The notes: a model not told the origin generated them from the letters alone. A stretch of 63,180 nucleotides of DNA from Streptococcus sp. HMSC072G04 (GCF_001813295.1 NZ_KV812027.1:105408-168587), one strand, 5' to 3'. Shown: positions 1-9,864, counted from the stretch's first letter. Program-made: numbers and translations.

Positions 1-4
1 AACG

Positions 5-32
5 AATTACCGATTTCTGTCCCACTCTCTTT
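5..32. repeat. Left copy of 28-bp terminal inverted repeat
   Basis: These 28 bases are the exact reverse complement of the last 28 bases of the window (63153-63180). The core reads GTGGGACAGAAATCGG on the minus strand. It sits in non-coding DNA beyond the end of groEL. I believe similar short GTGGGACAGAAATCGG-type intergenic repeats recur in mitis/sanguinis-group genomes, but that is from memory. Confidence 0.75.
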
Positions 33-49
33 GAGCTAGTAAGACACTT

Positions 50-109
50 CGGCAAGACACCATGGTGCTTGCCGTAGCCTAATGAGGTGCTTTAGCACCC
101 ATTAGGCTA
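50..109 (-). terminator. Two tandem hairpins after groEL
   Basis: Bases 50-74 form a near-perfect palindrome (CGGCAAG / CTTGCCG closing CACCATGGTG). Bases 75-109 form a second hairpin with TAGCCTAATG and CATTAGGCTA arms around a TTTA loop. They begin a few bases past the groEL stop. No good U-tract follows on the minus strand, so this may be a processing or stability structure rather than a simple intrinsic terminator. Confidence 0.5.
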
Positions 110-115
110 AGTGTG

Positions 116-1762
<1,647 letters not shown>

Positions 1763-2050
1763 TTACTCTACAATTGCAAGAATGTTTGATGTTCCAACGA
1801 TGGTGTAGGTTTCTTCCCCATCTTTAACTTCAATTCCTGCATGGCTTTCAACCAAAACGTGATCTCCTGCTTTTACGGCTGGAGCGATGAGTTCACCACT
1901 TAGGGTACGCACACCTTCACCAACGGCCACTACTTCAGCTGTTTTTGTATCAGCCTTGCTCGCACCTGCGAGGACAAAACCTCCAACAGTCTGTTCTTTT
2001 TCTTCTACTTTTAAGACCACACGGTCTCCTAATGGTTTTAACATGTTCAT
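1763..2050 (-). CDS. groES: Co-chaperonin GroES (10 kDa)
   Basis: GroES caps the GroEL ring to close the folding chamber. The protein has 95 residues, the usual length. [12 protein letters not shown] at the N-terminus and the central mobile-loop region (GGFVLAGAS, about residues 23-31) are family hallmarks. The ATG at 2050 follows GGAGGAATGAAC, a strong ribosome site. First gene of the operon, about 17 bases downstream of a CIRCE element. The MNML start leaves a second ATG three codons in; either could be used. Confidence 0.97.
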   Translation of the reverse strand: MNMLKPLGDRVVLKVEEKEQTVGGFVLAGASKADTKTAEVVAVGEGVRTLSGELIAPAVKAGDHVLVESHAGIEVKDGEETYTIVGTSNILAIVE

Positions 2051-2066
2051 TCCTCCATACGTGTTT

Positions 2067-2132
2067 TTAGCACTCTCTATACGTAAGTGCTAACTTATGT
2101 TTCTATTGTATCACTTGGTCAGAAATAGTCAA
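2067..2132 (-). promoter_or_regulatory. groESL promoter with CIRCE operator
   Basis: CIRCE lies at 2067-2093: TTAGCACTC, nine bases, AAGTGCTAA (consensus second arm GAGTGCTAA, one mismatch). Upstream on the minus strand are a -35 TTGACT (2132-2127) and a -10 TACAAT (2110-2105), 16 bases apart. The operator therefore covers the transcribed leader just past the start site, the usual place for HrcA repression of heat-shock operons. hrcA itself is not in the window. Confidence 0.9.
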
Positions 2133-2133
2133 G

Positions 2134-2163
2134 AAAAAAACACCTCAAAAATAGATGAGATGT
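2134..2163 (-). terminator. Terminator after levX
   Basis: An 8-bp stem (ACATCTCA / TGAGGTGT with one G-U pair, 2140-2163) is followed on the minus strand by a run of six or more U. It ends the lev transcript just before the groESL promoter. Confidence 0.8.
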
Positions 2164-2173
2164 TTCTAAAATA

Positions 2174-2467
2174 TCAATTTAAAATTGTCAATTTTTGATT
2201 GAAATCATCGATCACTTTTTGAAGATTGATCCGCCCGCGGTAGATGCCATATCCAAAAACAATCATGCCTAAAATTCCAACCAAGGCTAGTAAAATCCCG
2301 AGGATCAAGAGTGGAAGGAAACTTTTGTGAAAGAGATAGATCAATACCACACCAATACTGGCAATGATAAAGAGTAAGCTGAACCAACGACCAAGGTTTT
2401 CAAGCATGTGGCGTTGGTAGTTGATTTCTGTTTCATATCCATTGACAAGTTCTTGTTTTGTAACCAT
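2174..2467 (-). CDS. levX: LevX-like small membrane protein
   Basis: 97-residue protein with two predicted membrane helices (about residues 28-46 and 51-74) flanked by charged ends. It lies directly after the PTS IID gene and before groES, the same place as levX in the S. mutans levDEFGX operon; the symbol rests on this synteny. The family role is not established to my knowledge. A strong hairpin with U-tract at 2483-2534 separates it from levG, so it is probably expressed at a lower level than the PTS genes by read-through. Its start has AGGAGGAATCCC upstream. No catalytic motif is visible. Confidence 0.75.
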   Translation of the reverse strand: MVTKQELVNGYETEINYQRHMLENLGRWFSLLFIIASIGVVLIYLFHKSFLPLLILGILLALVGILGMIVFGYGIYRGRINLQKVIDDFNQKLTILN

Positions 2468-2482
2468 GGGATTCCTCCTGAT

Positions 2483-2534
2483 AAAAATTGAGAATGAAGT
2501 GCAAGTAAAGGAGGTCCATTCACTTCATTCTCAA
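2483..2534 (-). terminator. Strong hairpin between levG and levX
   Basis: A perfect 14-bp stem (TTGAGAATGAAGTG / CACTTCATTCTCAA, 2488-2534) is followed by five U on the minus strand. It sits within a gene cluster and should act as a partial terminator, or protect the 3' end of the levDEFG message. Confidence 0.8.
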
Positions 2535-2568
2535 AAACTCCTACTAGCAAATTCGTTTTTTCTTGACC

Positions 2569-3405
2569 TTAGTATTTAAGATGTGGGTCGAAGATACCAA
2601 GGGCAACACCGATCAAAGCCACTACAACGAGAAGTAACATAACTTTGTTTGGTGAAATTTTTTTCTTAGACATCAACCACCAGCAAAGAGTGATGAAGGC
2701 TGCTGTCAAGAGACCTGGATAAACACCATCGATCTTTTCTTGAATGTTCAAGAAGACTTTTCCTTCAGAATTCTTGAATTGAAGGGCTGTTGTAACAGAT
2801 ACCCAAGTAGCTGCTACGGCACCGATAACCATACCACCGACAACGCTGATCGCTTTACGAAGAGCTTGTCCTTTTGGTCCTACAAGGAATTCAACGGCTT
2901 TATCCCCTAATTGGTAACCTTTGAAGAAGGCAAAGCGCATACCAAAGTAGACTAAGAGGTTCCATACGACGATGTAGAAGAGAGCACCAGCGACGTTACC
3001 ACCTTTAGAAAGTCCAAGGGCAATCCCCAAGAGAACTGGAATCAAGGTACCAACGACCAATGAGTCACCAATACCAGCGATTGGTCCCATCAAACCGGCA
3101 CGCATACCGTTGATAGTTTCGCCATCTACTGCATCTCCGTTTGCACGCGCTTCTTCCAAACCAGCTGTGATCCCTACAACAAGAGATCCAAGTTGTGGTT
3201 CAGTGTTGAAGAAGGCCGTATAGGTTTGCATAGCATCCTTTTGTTCTTCTTTTGTGTCATACATTTCTTCTACGATTGGAAGCATAGAAGTCAAGTACCC
3301 GAAGGTTTGCATATGTTCTTGAGAGAAACAAGTCAAATGACCATAATACCAATGATGGAATGCTTTTGCTAATGTTTTCTTTGAAATTTTCTTTCTATCA
3401 GCCAT
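2569..3405 (-). CDS. levG: PTS mannose/fructose-family EIID
   Basis: Membrane component IID of a mannose-class phosphotransferase permease; with IIC it forms the sugar channel that hands substrate to IIB for phosphorylation. About 278 residues from the ATG at 3405, which has AGGAGG upstream inside the levF tail. An in-frame ATG at 3426 lies within the levF stop region and is less likely. The HHWYYGHLTCFSQEHMQTFG block near residues 18-40 and the GIGDSLVVGTLIPVLLGIALG membrane segment are EIID signatures. Several C-terminal membrane helices follow. Starts one base after levF. Substrate by synteny is fructose/mannose, released from fructan in S. mutans; it is not proven here. Confidence 0.93.
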   Translation of the reverse strand: MADRKKISKKTLAKAFHHWYYGHLTCFSQEHMQTFGYLTSMLPIVEEMYDTKEEQKDAMQTYTAFFNTEPQLGSLVVGITAGLEEARANGDAVDGETINGMRAGLMGPIAGIGDSLVVGTLIPVLLGIALGLSKGGNVAGALFYIVVWNLLVYFGMRFAFFKGYQLGDKAVEFLVGPKGQALRKAISVVGGMVIGAVAATWVSVTTALQFKNSEGKVFLNIQEKIDGVYPGLLTAAFITLCWWLMSKKKISPNKVMLLLVVVALIGVALGIFDPHLKY

Positions 3406-3406
3406 T

Positions 3407-4249
3407 TTAAATATCCTCCTCATCATCGTCTAGATCCACCACTCCAGCGGGAGCAGCTTTCATCGATTTGATCACTTCAAGTTCATAGTAGATTACTGCA
3501 AAGATTAATGAAACAACGGCACTTGATACCAAGTTCAATCCGAGAGATTTCGCCAAGGTAAATCCAACAAAGAATGGAATGAAGTCAGTTGCTTCTGTAA
3601 CAATTTGTTTCAACAAGATGGCAATACCGACACATGGGAGAAGAGCACCGACTGTAAAGAGGGCTTTCATCCAGTAACCATCCATAGGAAGGTATTGTTT
3701 CATCAAATCAACCATGTTTTCACCGTATTTGGTGATAATCATTGTTGGAAGGAAAGAGAAGAGGAAGTGAGAGATCCAAGGGTAAAACCAGTCAACTGCG
3801 TAGAGTTTTTTGAAGTTTCCTTCTTCAACGGCTTTCCAACCAATGTGTTGCCATACCAAGTTCATAGTAGCGGTACCGTAGAAAAGAACTGTACCGATTG
3901 TCCCAACGGCTGCACCAATTGGAGCTGCAGCTGCGGCGATTCCTGCTTCATCTGTGATGTTATTGGCATGCACAAACAAGATAGCAAGAGGAACACCGAT
4001 ATAAGAGATGGCACGAACATCGGCAGATACGGTACCACCAGGTGTTACCAAGGCGATATAAACGACTTGAAGGGCAACCCCGACCATAATACCAGTTGTC
4101 ACATCTCCAAGAATTAAACCTGAAATCAACCCACCGATCAAGGGACGACCGAGTGTATAGTTCCCGATACTGGAACCTCCCATACCAGGCATTGAAGACA
4201 AGCTGGCGAAAATACCAAGCAAGATTGCTTGAATCCATGAAATTGTCAT
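3407..4249 (-). CDS. levF: PTS mannose/fructose-family EIIC
   Basis: Membrane component IIC of the mannose-class PTS, which forms the transport channel with IID. 280 residues, strongly hydrophobic, with the family motif GxxxGxxxGxxTTGIMVGVALQ near residues 40-65 and VTPGGTVSADVRAISYIG near 68-85. The acidic tail ends DDDEEDI. It follows levE by 56 bases, a gap that contains only short palindromes, and abuts levG. Part of the levDEFG operon, expected to respond to LevR and CcpA through sites before levD. Confidence 0.93.
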   Translation of the reverse strand: MTISWIQAILLGIFASLSSMPGMGGSSIGNYTLGRPLIGGLISGLILGDVTTGIMVGVALQVVYIALVTPGGTVSADVRAISYIGVPLAILFVHANNITDEAGIAAAAAPIGAAVGTIGTVLFYGTATMNLVWQHIGWKAVEEGNFKKLYAVDWFYPWISHFLFSFLPTMIITKYGENMVDLMKQYLPMDGYWMKALFTVGALLPCVGIAILLKQIVTEATDFIPFFVGFTLAKSLGLNLVSSAVVSLIFAVIYYELEVIKSMKAAPAGVVDLDDDEEDI

Positions 4250-4305
4250 AACAAACGCTCCTTTTGTTTGTAAATTTATTTACCTAACAGATAAGACTGT
4301 TGGGT

Positions 4306-4800
4306 TTAAAAACCAAATTTTGATTTGAAATCATCCCAATAACCGATGGAAACATCTGGCAACAATTGGAATTTCACCTTGTAGCCTGCTGCTTGAATGG
4401 CTTGGAAAGCTTCTGCTTCTTCCTGAGTGATGGATTGGTTATTCCCCAATTTCACAGCTCCAGGACGATCATTTGCAGGGCCAACGATGATTTCTTTGAC
4501 ATCACCTGGGACAAACCCTTGGTCGACCAAAATTTCCTTCATATCGATTGGATTTTTGGTGATCAAGAAGTAACGACTATCTGATTCCGTTACTTTTGCT
4601 GATTTTTCCTTAAAGGCTTCCTTTGTCCATACAAAGGTTTTCTTGTCTGATGCGCCTTTGTAAGCTTGGATCAAAACCTTGTTTGATGCTGCTGCATCGT
4701 TTACGGCAATCAAACCATCACATGGTTTTTCTTTTGCCCAGCGTGTGACTGTCTGACCGTGAATCATGCGGTCATCAATCCGTACAAATGTTACTACCAT
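4306..4800 (-). CDS. levE: PTS mannose/fructose-family EIIB
   Basis: Cytosolic IIB, which takes phosphate from IIA and passes it to the sugar. 164 residues, normal for a free-standing IIB. The phospho-acceptor histidine lies in RIDDRMIHGQ (His14), the canonical mannose-family site. It starts 14 bases after levD, so the two are translationally close. Free-standing IIA and IIB distinguish this system from fused ManX-type IIAB proteins. Confidence 0.95.
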   Translation of the reverse strand: MVVTFVRIDDRMIHGQTVTRWAKEKPCDGLIAVNDAAASNKVLIQAYKGASDKKTFVWTKEAFKEKSAKVTESDSRYFLITKNPIDMKEILVDQGFVPGDVKEIIVGPANDRPGAVKLGNNQSITQEEAEAFQAIQAAGYKVKFQLLPDVSIGYWDDFKSKFGF

Positions 4801-4814
4801 AAGGTACCTCCCTA

Positions 4815-5252
4815 TTAAATATCGTCATCATCTTCTTCAGCACTAGTGGCTGAAACTTCAAAAGGCTGTAGTGCAGATCGTGCTTCTGATAAGATGGTGG
4901 CTGACAAATCGTCTCCATCCAATACATCCTTCATCACAACTGCCGTCAAGGCCATGGTAAGGTTCATCCCACCAAGGATCAAGGCTCCATCGAGCTTTCC
5001 AGCTTCTTCTAGAACCGTGGCTGCAGTGGTTAATGGACTACCACCTACGATATCTGCCAAGACCAAAACAGAATCATCAGCTGTCAATCCTGAAATGCTC
5101 TCTCTGAAATCAACTGCGAAGTCATCGACCGATTTTCCTTCTTTGAGTCCAACCGCGATGACCTGATCCATCTTATCACCAGCAAACATGGCTAGTGATG
5201 TTTTTAGACCTTCTGCCAGTCCACCATGACTGACCAAAACGAGGTATTTCAT
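4815..5252 (-). CDS. levD: PTS mannose/fructose-family EIIA
   Basis: Cytosolic IIA, phosphorylated by HPr. 145 residues. The acceptor histidine is His9 in LVSHGGLAEGL at the end of the first strand. The LADIVGGSPLTTA block near residues 66-78 is typical of mannose-class IIA domains. The tail is acidic (EEDDDDI). First gene of the PTS operon: start ATG at 5252 with AAAGGAGG upstream. The 140-base region before it carries a cre site and six TGTCA/TGACA pentamers. In S. mutans the LevQRST system activates levDEFG; the same is inferred here. Confidence 0.95.
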   Translation of the reverse strand: MKYLVLVSHGGLAEGLKTSLAMFAGDKMDQVIAVGLKEGKSVDDFAVDFRESISGLTADDSVLVLADIVGGSPLTTAATVLEEAGKLDGALILGGMNLTMALTAVVMKDVLDGDDLSATILSEARSALQPFEVSATSAEEDDDDI

Positions 5253-5279
5253 TTTGCTACGCCTCCTTTATTTGACTCT

Positions 5280-5308
5280 ATTGTAGACTATTTGAAAGCG
5301 CTTTTACA
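5280..5308 (-). promoter_or_regulatory. levD promoter region with cre site
   Basis: 5293-5308 reads TGAAAGCGCTTTTACA, matching the CcpA cre consensus with one mismatch. On the minus strand a TACAAT at 5285-5280 could be the -10, but no good -35 lies 17 bases upstream, as expected for an activator-dependent promoter. TTGACA at 5315-5310 with an 18-base spacer to TAGTCT is an alternative. The cre site overlaps the promoter core, so CcpA would repress. Confidence 0.7.
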
Positions 5309-5309
5309 T

Positions 5310-5372
5310 TGTCAAATGTCACATTCCCAATATGACATTTAGCAATAAAAAAATGACATCTGTCACTTGACA
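5310..5372 (-). promoter_or_regulatory. Array of six TGTCA/TGACA pentamers, candidate LevR operator
   Basis: TGTCA at 5310, 5317 and 5361 and TGACA at 5333, 5354 and 5368 all fall within 63 bases. AAATGTCA (5314-5321) and TGACATTT (5333-5340) make an inverted repeat. TGACA-TC-TGTCA-CT-TGACA (5354-5372) is an alternating array with 7-base steps. It lies immediately upstream of the levD promoter. NarL-type regulators such as the neighbouring LevR bind paired short inverted motifs, so this is the natural candidate site (inference). Confidence 0.65.
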
Positions 5373-5392
5373 AAATGCCATCTTATTTTACT

Positions 5393-6691
5393 CTAAACTC
5401 CTACCTGTAGACTACTTTCAATCTCCCTCTGAATTTGAGGCAAGCGGTTCTCGACATCCTGATCGCGCAAGGCATTGCCGATCAAGTAGTCTAGCTTTTC
5501 TAACACCTCTTTTGAGACATTTTTCGGACTACTTTCAACAGCTTGTTCCATGATGCGGTTCAAGGTCTGATTGGTCAAGGAATCTGTTCCAAAATCATCC
5601 ACCTGCAGAAGGTCTTTACTAGAGCGACTCTTGACTACCTGTGGCATGACAGAGATCCCTTGGGATTGAGCAAAGAGGGTTTGTTGAATTTCTGGATCCT
5701 CTGTTAAGAGTTGCATCAATTCCCAAGCCAACTTGGAATGAGAACTCCGAGCTGACATAGCAAAAGAAGTCGTCGTGACTAAGGTTGCCTTGGTCGTTTT
5801 TGACTTAGCAGGCATCGGGATACAGGTCCAGGTGAAGTTTGAATATTTTGAAACGTGGTAGGGATAAGGTTTATAGGTCCGATATTGGGCCAAGGTCATG
5901 GGATAGAAGGCGACTTTCCCCTGGTCAAAATCTTTAGAGCTCACCTTGTAATTTTTATTTAGATCTTCCAATTTTTGCAGAAAAGTCAAAGACTCTTTCA
6001 CTTCTGGAGCTGTCAGCTTGAGCATGCCACCTTGGAAGAGATGACCTCCATTTGCTGCCAAGGCTTCTTTCCAGGTGTATTCTGTGCTTCCAAATTGGTC
6101 CAATTGCCCATCTCCATTGGTATCTTTGGTTAGTTTCTTGCAAATCGTATAGAACTCTTCAAGGGTCCAACCTTCTTTGGGAACCGCGATGCCTTCTTTA
6201 TCCAAGAGATCTTTATTGACACACATCAAAATAGGATTGCTTTCATAAGGCAAGGCATAGGTTTGCCCCTGATAGACACCCGATTCAAAGGCAACGGGAT
6301 AAAAGGCAGCTTGATCTTTTCGATCCATATAGCCGTTTAACTTTTCTAATACGCCTCGCGCTGCTAATAAAGAAAGATCTTGCTCAGAGACCATAAACAC
6401 ATCTGGCGTCTTTCCTGAGACAATCTTTTCGGAGAGCCAGTCTGAATAATCTGACTGCGGAATCCCATTTTCATACTCCACACGGACGTGGGGATGGGAT
6501 TTTTCAAATTTTTGAATCGCACGATCCAAGGCATGGGAACGTTGACTGGTCGGCACATCCCAGCTAGAACCTGCATAAATGCCGATATGGAGTACGGTCG
6601 GTTGCTGTTTCCACCAATAAAAACCTGCGCTCACACAGAGTACAACAAGGAGACCGATCCCCCAACAAAGATGCTTTCGCTTCAATTTCAT
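5393..6691 (-). CDS. levT: Membrane-anchored extracellular sugar-binding protein
   Basis: 432 residues. A charged start (KLKRKH) is followed by one hydrophobic segment (about residues 8-26), and then a family-1 extracellular solute-binding domain with IGIYAGSSWDVP and TPDVFMVSEQDL. No clear lipobox is present, so it is probably held by an uncleaved anchor and acts as an extracellular sensor rather than an ABC uptake protein; no permease genes adjoin it. In S. mutans LevT, in the same position, is one of two sugar-binding proteins feeding a two-component system. Its ATG overlaps the levR stop by four bases, arguing for coupled translation. The levD regulatory array begins 20 bases past its stop. 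Confidence 0.85.
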   Translation of the reverse strand: MKLKRKHLCWGIGLLVVLCVSAGFYWWKQQPTVLHIGIYAGSSWDVPTSQRSHALDRAIQKFEKSHPHVRVEYENGIPQSDYSDWLSEKIVSGKTPDVFMVSEQDLSLLAARGVLEKLNGYMDRKDQAAFYPVAFESGVYQGQTYALPYESNPILMCVNKDLLDKEGIAVPKEGWTLEEFYTICKKLTKDTNGDGQLDQFGSTEYTWKEALAANGGHLFQGGMLKLTAPEVKESLTFLQKLEDLNKNYKVSSKDFDQGKVAFYPMTLAQYRTYKPYPYHVSKYSNFTWTCIPMPAKSKTTKATLVTTTSFAMSARSSHSKLAWELMQLLTEDPEIQQTLFAQSQGISVMPQVVKSRSSKDLLQVDDFGTDSLTNQTLNRIMEQAVESSPKNVSKEVLEKLDYLIGNALRDQDVENRLPQIQREIESSLQVGV

Positions 6692-7374
6692 TCTGTATTT
6701 CCTTTAGAAAAATCACGTCTCGTCACTCCTGTTTGGACTGACCAGATCGCTAATTGCGTTCGATCTCGTAGGTTTAATTTTGCCAAAATCGTTGATAAGT
6801 AATTGCGCACGGTTCCTTCTGACAAGAAAAGTTTGGCCGCAATTTCTTTATTGGACTCCCCATAGCCGACTTCTTGGATAATGCGCCATTCCGTCGTGCT
6901 CAAATCCTTGACATTGTCCTCATCTACAGCAATAGAGAAGTTGGTTTTGGCCATTTGTGAGAAAATTTGAAAGACTTTACTAGCGATATTCGGATTGATC
7001 ATGGCTCCGCCTTGATACACCACCTTAATCGCTTCATAGAGTTCCTCTGTCGAGGCTCCCTTTAAAAGATAACCTGAAGCACCATACTTGAGTGCACTAT
7101 AGATAAATTCATCATCGTCAAAGGTCGTTAAAATAATAATTTTGATATCCGGATAGTGTTCTTTTACTTCTTTTGTCGCCAAAACCCCATCCATCCCTGG
7201 CATCCGGATATCCATCAAGATTAGGTCAGGATGGGTTTGGGGAATGCTAGACAGGACGTGATTGCCGTCTTCCACTGTGGCCACCACTTCGATATCGGGG
7301 TGGGCTGACAAAATAATTTTTAGAGATTCTCGAATCAAGGCCTGGTCATCTGCCACCATTACTTTTATCACCAT
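6688..7374 (-). CDS. levR: NarL/LuxR-type response regulator
   Basis: 228 residues: an N-terminal receiver domain with acidic pair DD at 9-10, phospho-Asp in LILMDIRMPGMDG (about residue 55) and Lys in YLLKGAS (about 105), then a LuxR-type helix-turn-helix (YGESNKEIAAKLFLSEGTVRNYL split around residues 173-195). Its partner is the kinase gene ending two bases upstream. It presumably activates levD through the TGTCA/TGACA array at 5310-5372. The symbol follows the S. mutans LevQRST system; which letter belongs to kinase and which to regulator is from memory. Confidence 0.88.
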   Translation of the reverse strand: MVIKVMVADDQALIRESLKIILSAHPDIEVVATVEDGNHVLSSIPQTHPDLILMDIRMPGMDGVLATKEVKEHYPDIKIIILTTFDDDEFIYSALKYGASGYLLKGASTEELYEAIKVVYQGGAMINPNIASKVFQIFSQMAKTNFSIAVDEDNVKDLSTTEWRIIQEVGYGESNKEIAAKLFLSEGTVRNYLSTILAKLNLRDRTQLAIWSVQTGVTRRDFSKGNTE

Positions 7375-7376
7375 CT

Positions 7377-8693
7377 CTATCTCCCTTCTTTATATTTCGG
7401 TAAACTGACGCGCGTGAAAAATCCATCGCGGTTTTCAAATTGAAGCTGTCCTCCTAGGATAGAAATTCGTTCCATCATCTGCTTGAGCCCATAGCCATAG
7501 GTCAAGGTTTCAAATCCAACCCCATTGTCCTGCAACTCGATCAAATAATCTTCTTCGTCCTCAAAAAAATGAAGGCTCATCTGACTGGCATGACCGTGGC
7601 GAACCGCATTGGTCATAGACTCTTGAATCACACGAAAGATCGTATCTTCAATCATGACGTCCATATCGACATCGACCCATTCATAGTGTAAACCAACCTG
7701 CAAGTTGGAAAGCGTCTGGTACTCGCGGATCATCTTTTCCAAAGCATCTTTGAGGGTTCGTCCCTCAAGGGCACCTGGACGGAGGCGGTTGAGAGAGCCC
7801 CTCACATCCTGGATTCCTTCACGAACCACTTCTGATACACTTTTTACCTGCTCTTTTGCCCGATTGGGATCGATATCAATCAAGACTCCGACAGCATCCA
7901 GCCCTGCCGAGATCCCTGTTAGTGCGTGTCCCAAGGTATCGTGAATCTCCCGAGCAATCCGCTTGCGCTCCCGATCTTCTGCAATCTTCTCAGACAAGGC
8001 CATATAGTTGTTCAACTCCGTATTGACCTTCGAAACCATGGCCAACTCTTCTTCCACTTCGTGGTTTTCCGCAAGAACATTCATAATATAGAACAAAAGC
8101 GAAATAATGAAGAGCACCATATTCAAGGCATAGAGGGAATTCTTTAAGAAAAAGGCCAGAATCCGAATGGAGGCAGGATAAAAATGAATATAGACATCCA
8201 GAGAAGGAATCGGAAAGAAAAGCGAAAAGACGTCTGAATTGGTCACAAGAAGCATCAAGAAACTCACTAGGATAAACGCAAACCAATACTTGCGGTCTCG
8301 CTTGGTATTCAACTCTTTGGAACCATAGAAGATATCCGCAAAAACCAAGAGAATCAGCCCGTTATAAGCTACATTTTGGACCCACATCAAGAGCAACATC
8401 AGGAGGATCTCCAGAATATTCCACTTATCAAAAATGGACCATCGACTCGTTTGAGACCGGTAACGACTCATGGAGATCAAGGCAATCCCAGCAAATAAGA
8501 ATGCAGACAACCAAAAAGTTGTAGAGGGCGCAAAAGGAATGCGCTCTAAGCGTTCTACTAATAGAGAAGCTTGCCGTTGGGCAATGATATAATTGGTTGC
8601 TTGAAGATAGATGATACTGTTGAGCATCACAGCGATAAAATTTACGACCATCAGGATGGCCAAACTGTATCTCACACCTCTAAATTTTCTCAT
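7377..8693 (-). CDS. levS: NarL-partner sensor histidine kinase (HisKA_3)
   Basis: About 438 residues from the ATG at 8693, which overlaps the levQ stop as TAATG; a GTG nine bases earlier is the alternative. About six membrane helices in the first 210 residues are followed by a dimerisation/phospho-acceptor helix with ERKRIAREIHDTLGHALT (His in EIHDTLGH) and an ATPase domain (ESMTNAVRHGHA, LQDNGVGF, YGLKQMMERI). This is the class that pairs with NarL-type regulators. There is no large extracellular sensor domain, consistent with sugar recognition being delegated to LevQ and LevT. Confidence 0.88.
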   Translation of the reverse strand: MRKFRGVRYSLAILMVVNFIAVMLNSIIYLQATNYIIAQRQASLLVERLERIPFAPSTTFWLSAFLFAGIALISMSRYRSQTSRWSIFDKWNILEILLMLLLMWVQNVAYNGLILLVFADIFYGSKELNTKRDRKYWFAFILVSFLMLLVTNSDVFSLFFPIPSLDVYIHFYPASIRILAFFLKNSLYALNMVLFIISLLFYIMNVLAENHEVEEELAMVSKVNTELNNYMALSEKIAEDRERKRIAREIHDTLGHALTGISAGLDAVGVLIDIDPNRAKEQVKSVSEVVREGIQDVRGSLNRLRPGALEGRTLKDALEKMIREYQTLSNLQVGLHYEWVDVDMDVMIEDTIFRVIQESMTNAVRHGHASQMSLHFFEDEEDYLIELQDNGVGFETLTYGYGLKQMMERISILGGQLQFENRDGFFTRVSLPKYKEGR

Positions 8694-9676
8694 TACTGCC
8701 ACCCATTCACATCAAATTGATCGATGTTTTCCTTTGTCATCATTTGAACCGGAATGGTTATTTCTTTTTGGTAGCTCTTCCCATCAGCCATATCTTGGAT
8801 GACCTCCATCACCCGGTCTCCCATCTTCAACGGAGACTGGGCAACGGTTCCTACGACATCATCTGTCGAGTGCAGCAAGGCTTTCATATCTGGTGAGCCA
8901 TCAATCCCATAGATCGCAATGGGATGGGTGATCCCTTGCTCCTTGATCGCTGCTAAAGCTCCTATAGCTGAACGGTCATTCAAGGAGACTAGAGTATCGA
9001 CATTCCCCCCTGACTGCAAGAACTTACGGACAGCTGGCATGGCGATCTCCGTCTGACCCTTGGTTTCTAGTTCCGAGATAATCTCATATGACCCATGTCC
9101 TTTGATGGTATCCTTAAATCCCTGAATCCGCGTATCTGCTGAAACAGTCCCCTGATGCTCCAAGAGAAGGATCCGAGCATTTGAAGAGCGTTTCATCAGC
9201 TCTTTCGCAATCAAGACTCCTGCTTGGTAGTTGTCGGAGACAATGCTGGCATCCGGCTTAAAATGCTTGAGCTGGGTATCAACTGCAATGATCTTAATTC
9301 CTTGTTTTCTAGCTTTTTTAAGAGCCCTTAAAATCGGCTGACTATCCCCTTTGACCGGATTAATCACAATCACATTTACTTTTTGAGCGCAAAAATCATC
9401 GATCTGCTGGCTCTGCCTTTTTTCATCCAATTCCGGATCTCGGACAGATACAAGAGCTCCTTTCTCATCGGCAATTCGACTAATTTCCGAATGAATACTT
9501 TTATAGAACTCATTGTTCATGGTCATATAGGTGACACCGATCTTGGTCTGATCCTTGATGCTACTGGTTTGACAAACGGCATAGATCCACAAGAGGATGC
9601 AGGTCACTGGAATCACCAGTAGAACCCGTTTTATCAGCCATTTTAACCGTTCTTTTCTTTCTTCTTTCCCCTTCAA
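8693..9676 (-). CDS. levQ: Ribose-type periplasmic-binding sensor protein
   Basis: A type I sugar-binding protein (RbsB fold) tethered outside the membrane: a basic stretch (KGKEERKERLKWLIKR), one hydrophobic segment, then IGVTYMTMNNEFY and the repeated alpha/beta core with VIVINPVKG and AIYGIDGSPD. The open frame extends to 9817, but the best start is TTG at 9676 (327 residues), with AAAGGA seven bases before it; the extra upstream residues look like non-coding DNA. First gene of the four-gene sensor operon. It lacks ABC permease neighbours, so a sensing role is inferred, as in S. mutans LevQ. Confidence 0.83.
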   Translation of the reverse strand: MKGKEERKERLKWLIKRVLLVIPVTCILLWIYAVCQTSSIKDQTKIGVTYMTMNNEFYKSIHSEISRIADEKGALVSVRDPELDEKRQSQQIDDFCAQKVNVIVINPVKGDSQPILRALKKARKQGIKIIAVDTQLKHFKPDASIVSDNYQAGVLIAKELMKRSSNARILLLEHQGTVSADTRIQGFKDTIKGHGSYEIISELETKGQTEIAMPAVRKFLQSGGNVDTLVSLNDRSAIGALAAIKEQGITHPIAIYGIDGSPDMKALLHSTDDVVGTVAQSPLKMGDRVMEVIQDMADGKSYQKEITIPVQMMTKENIDQFDVNGWQ

Positions 9677-9823
9677 ACTCCATTCCTTTTCTGAAAATTT
9701 TGAATATATATTACTTAATTTTACTACTTTTTCAAGATAAATGCTGGCTTTTATTGTACAGATGCATATTTTTGATTTATTTTTAAAAGAGTAGTTCCCG
9801 AATGAAACCCCTAGCAAGTAGCA

Positions 9824-9853
9824 AAAAAGCTGGTCTATAAACGAACCAGCTTT
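9824..9853 (-). terminator. Terminator after ssb
   Basis: An AAGCTGGT / ACCAGCTT stem (9828-9853) is followed by six U on the minus strand, 11 bases past the ssb stop. Confidence 0.85.
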
Positions 9854-9864
9854 CTTTTTTGATC

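Noticed and set aside
6610..6691. Lipoprotein signal in LevT
   Set aside because: The Cys after VVL lacks a proper lipobox (small residue before Cys), so an uncleaved membrane anchor fits better.
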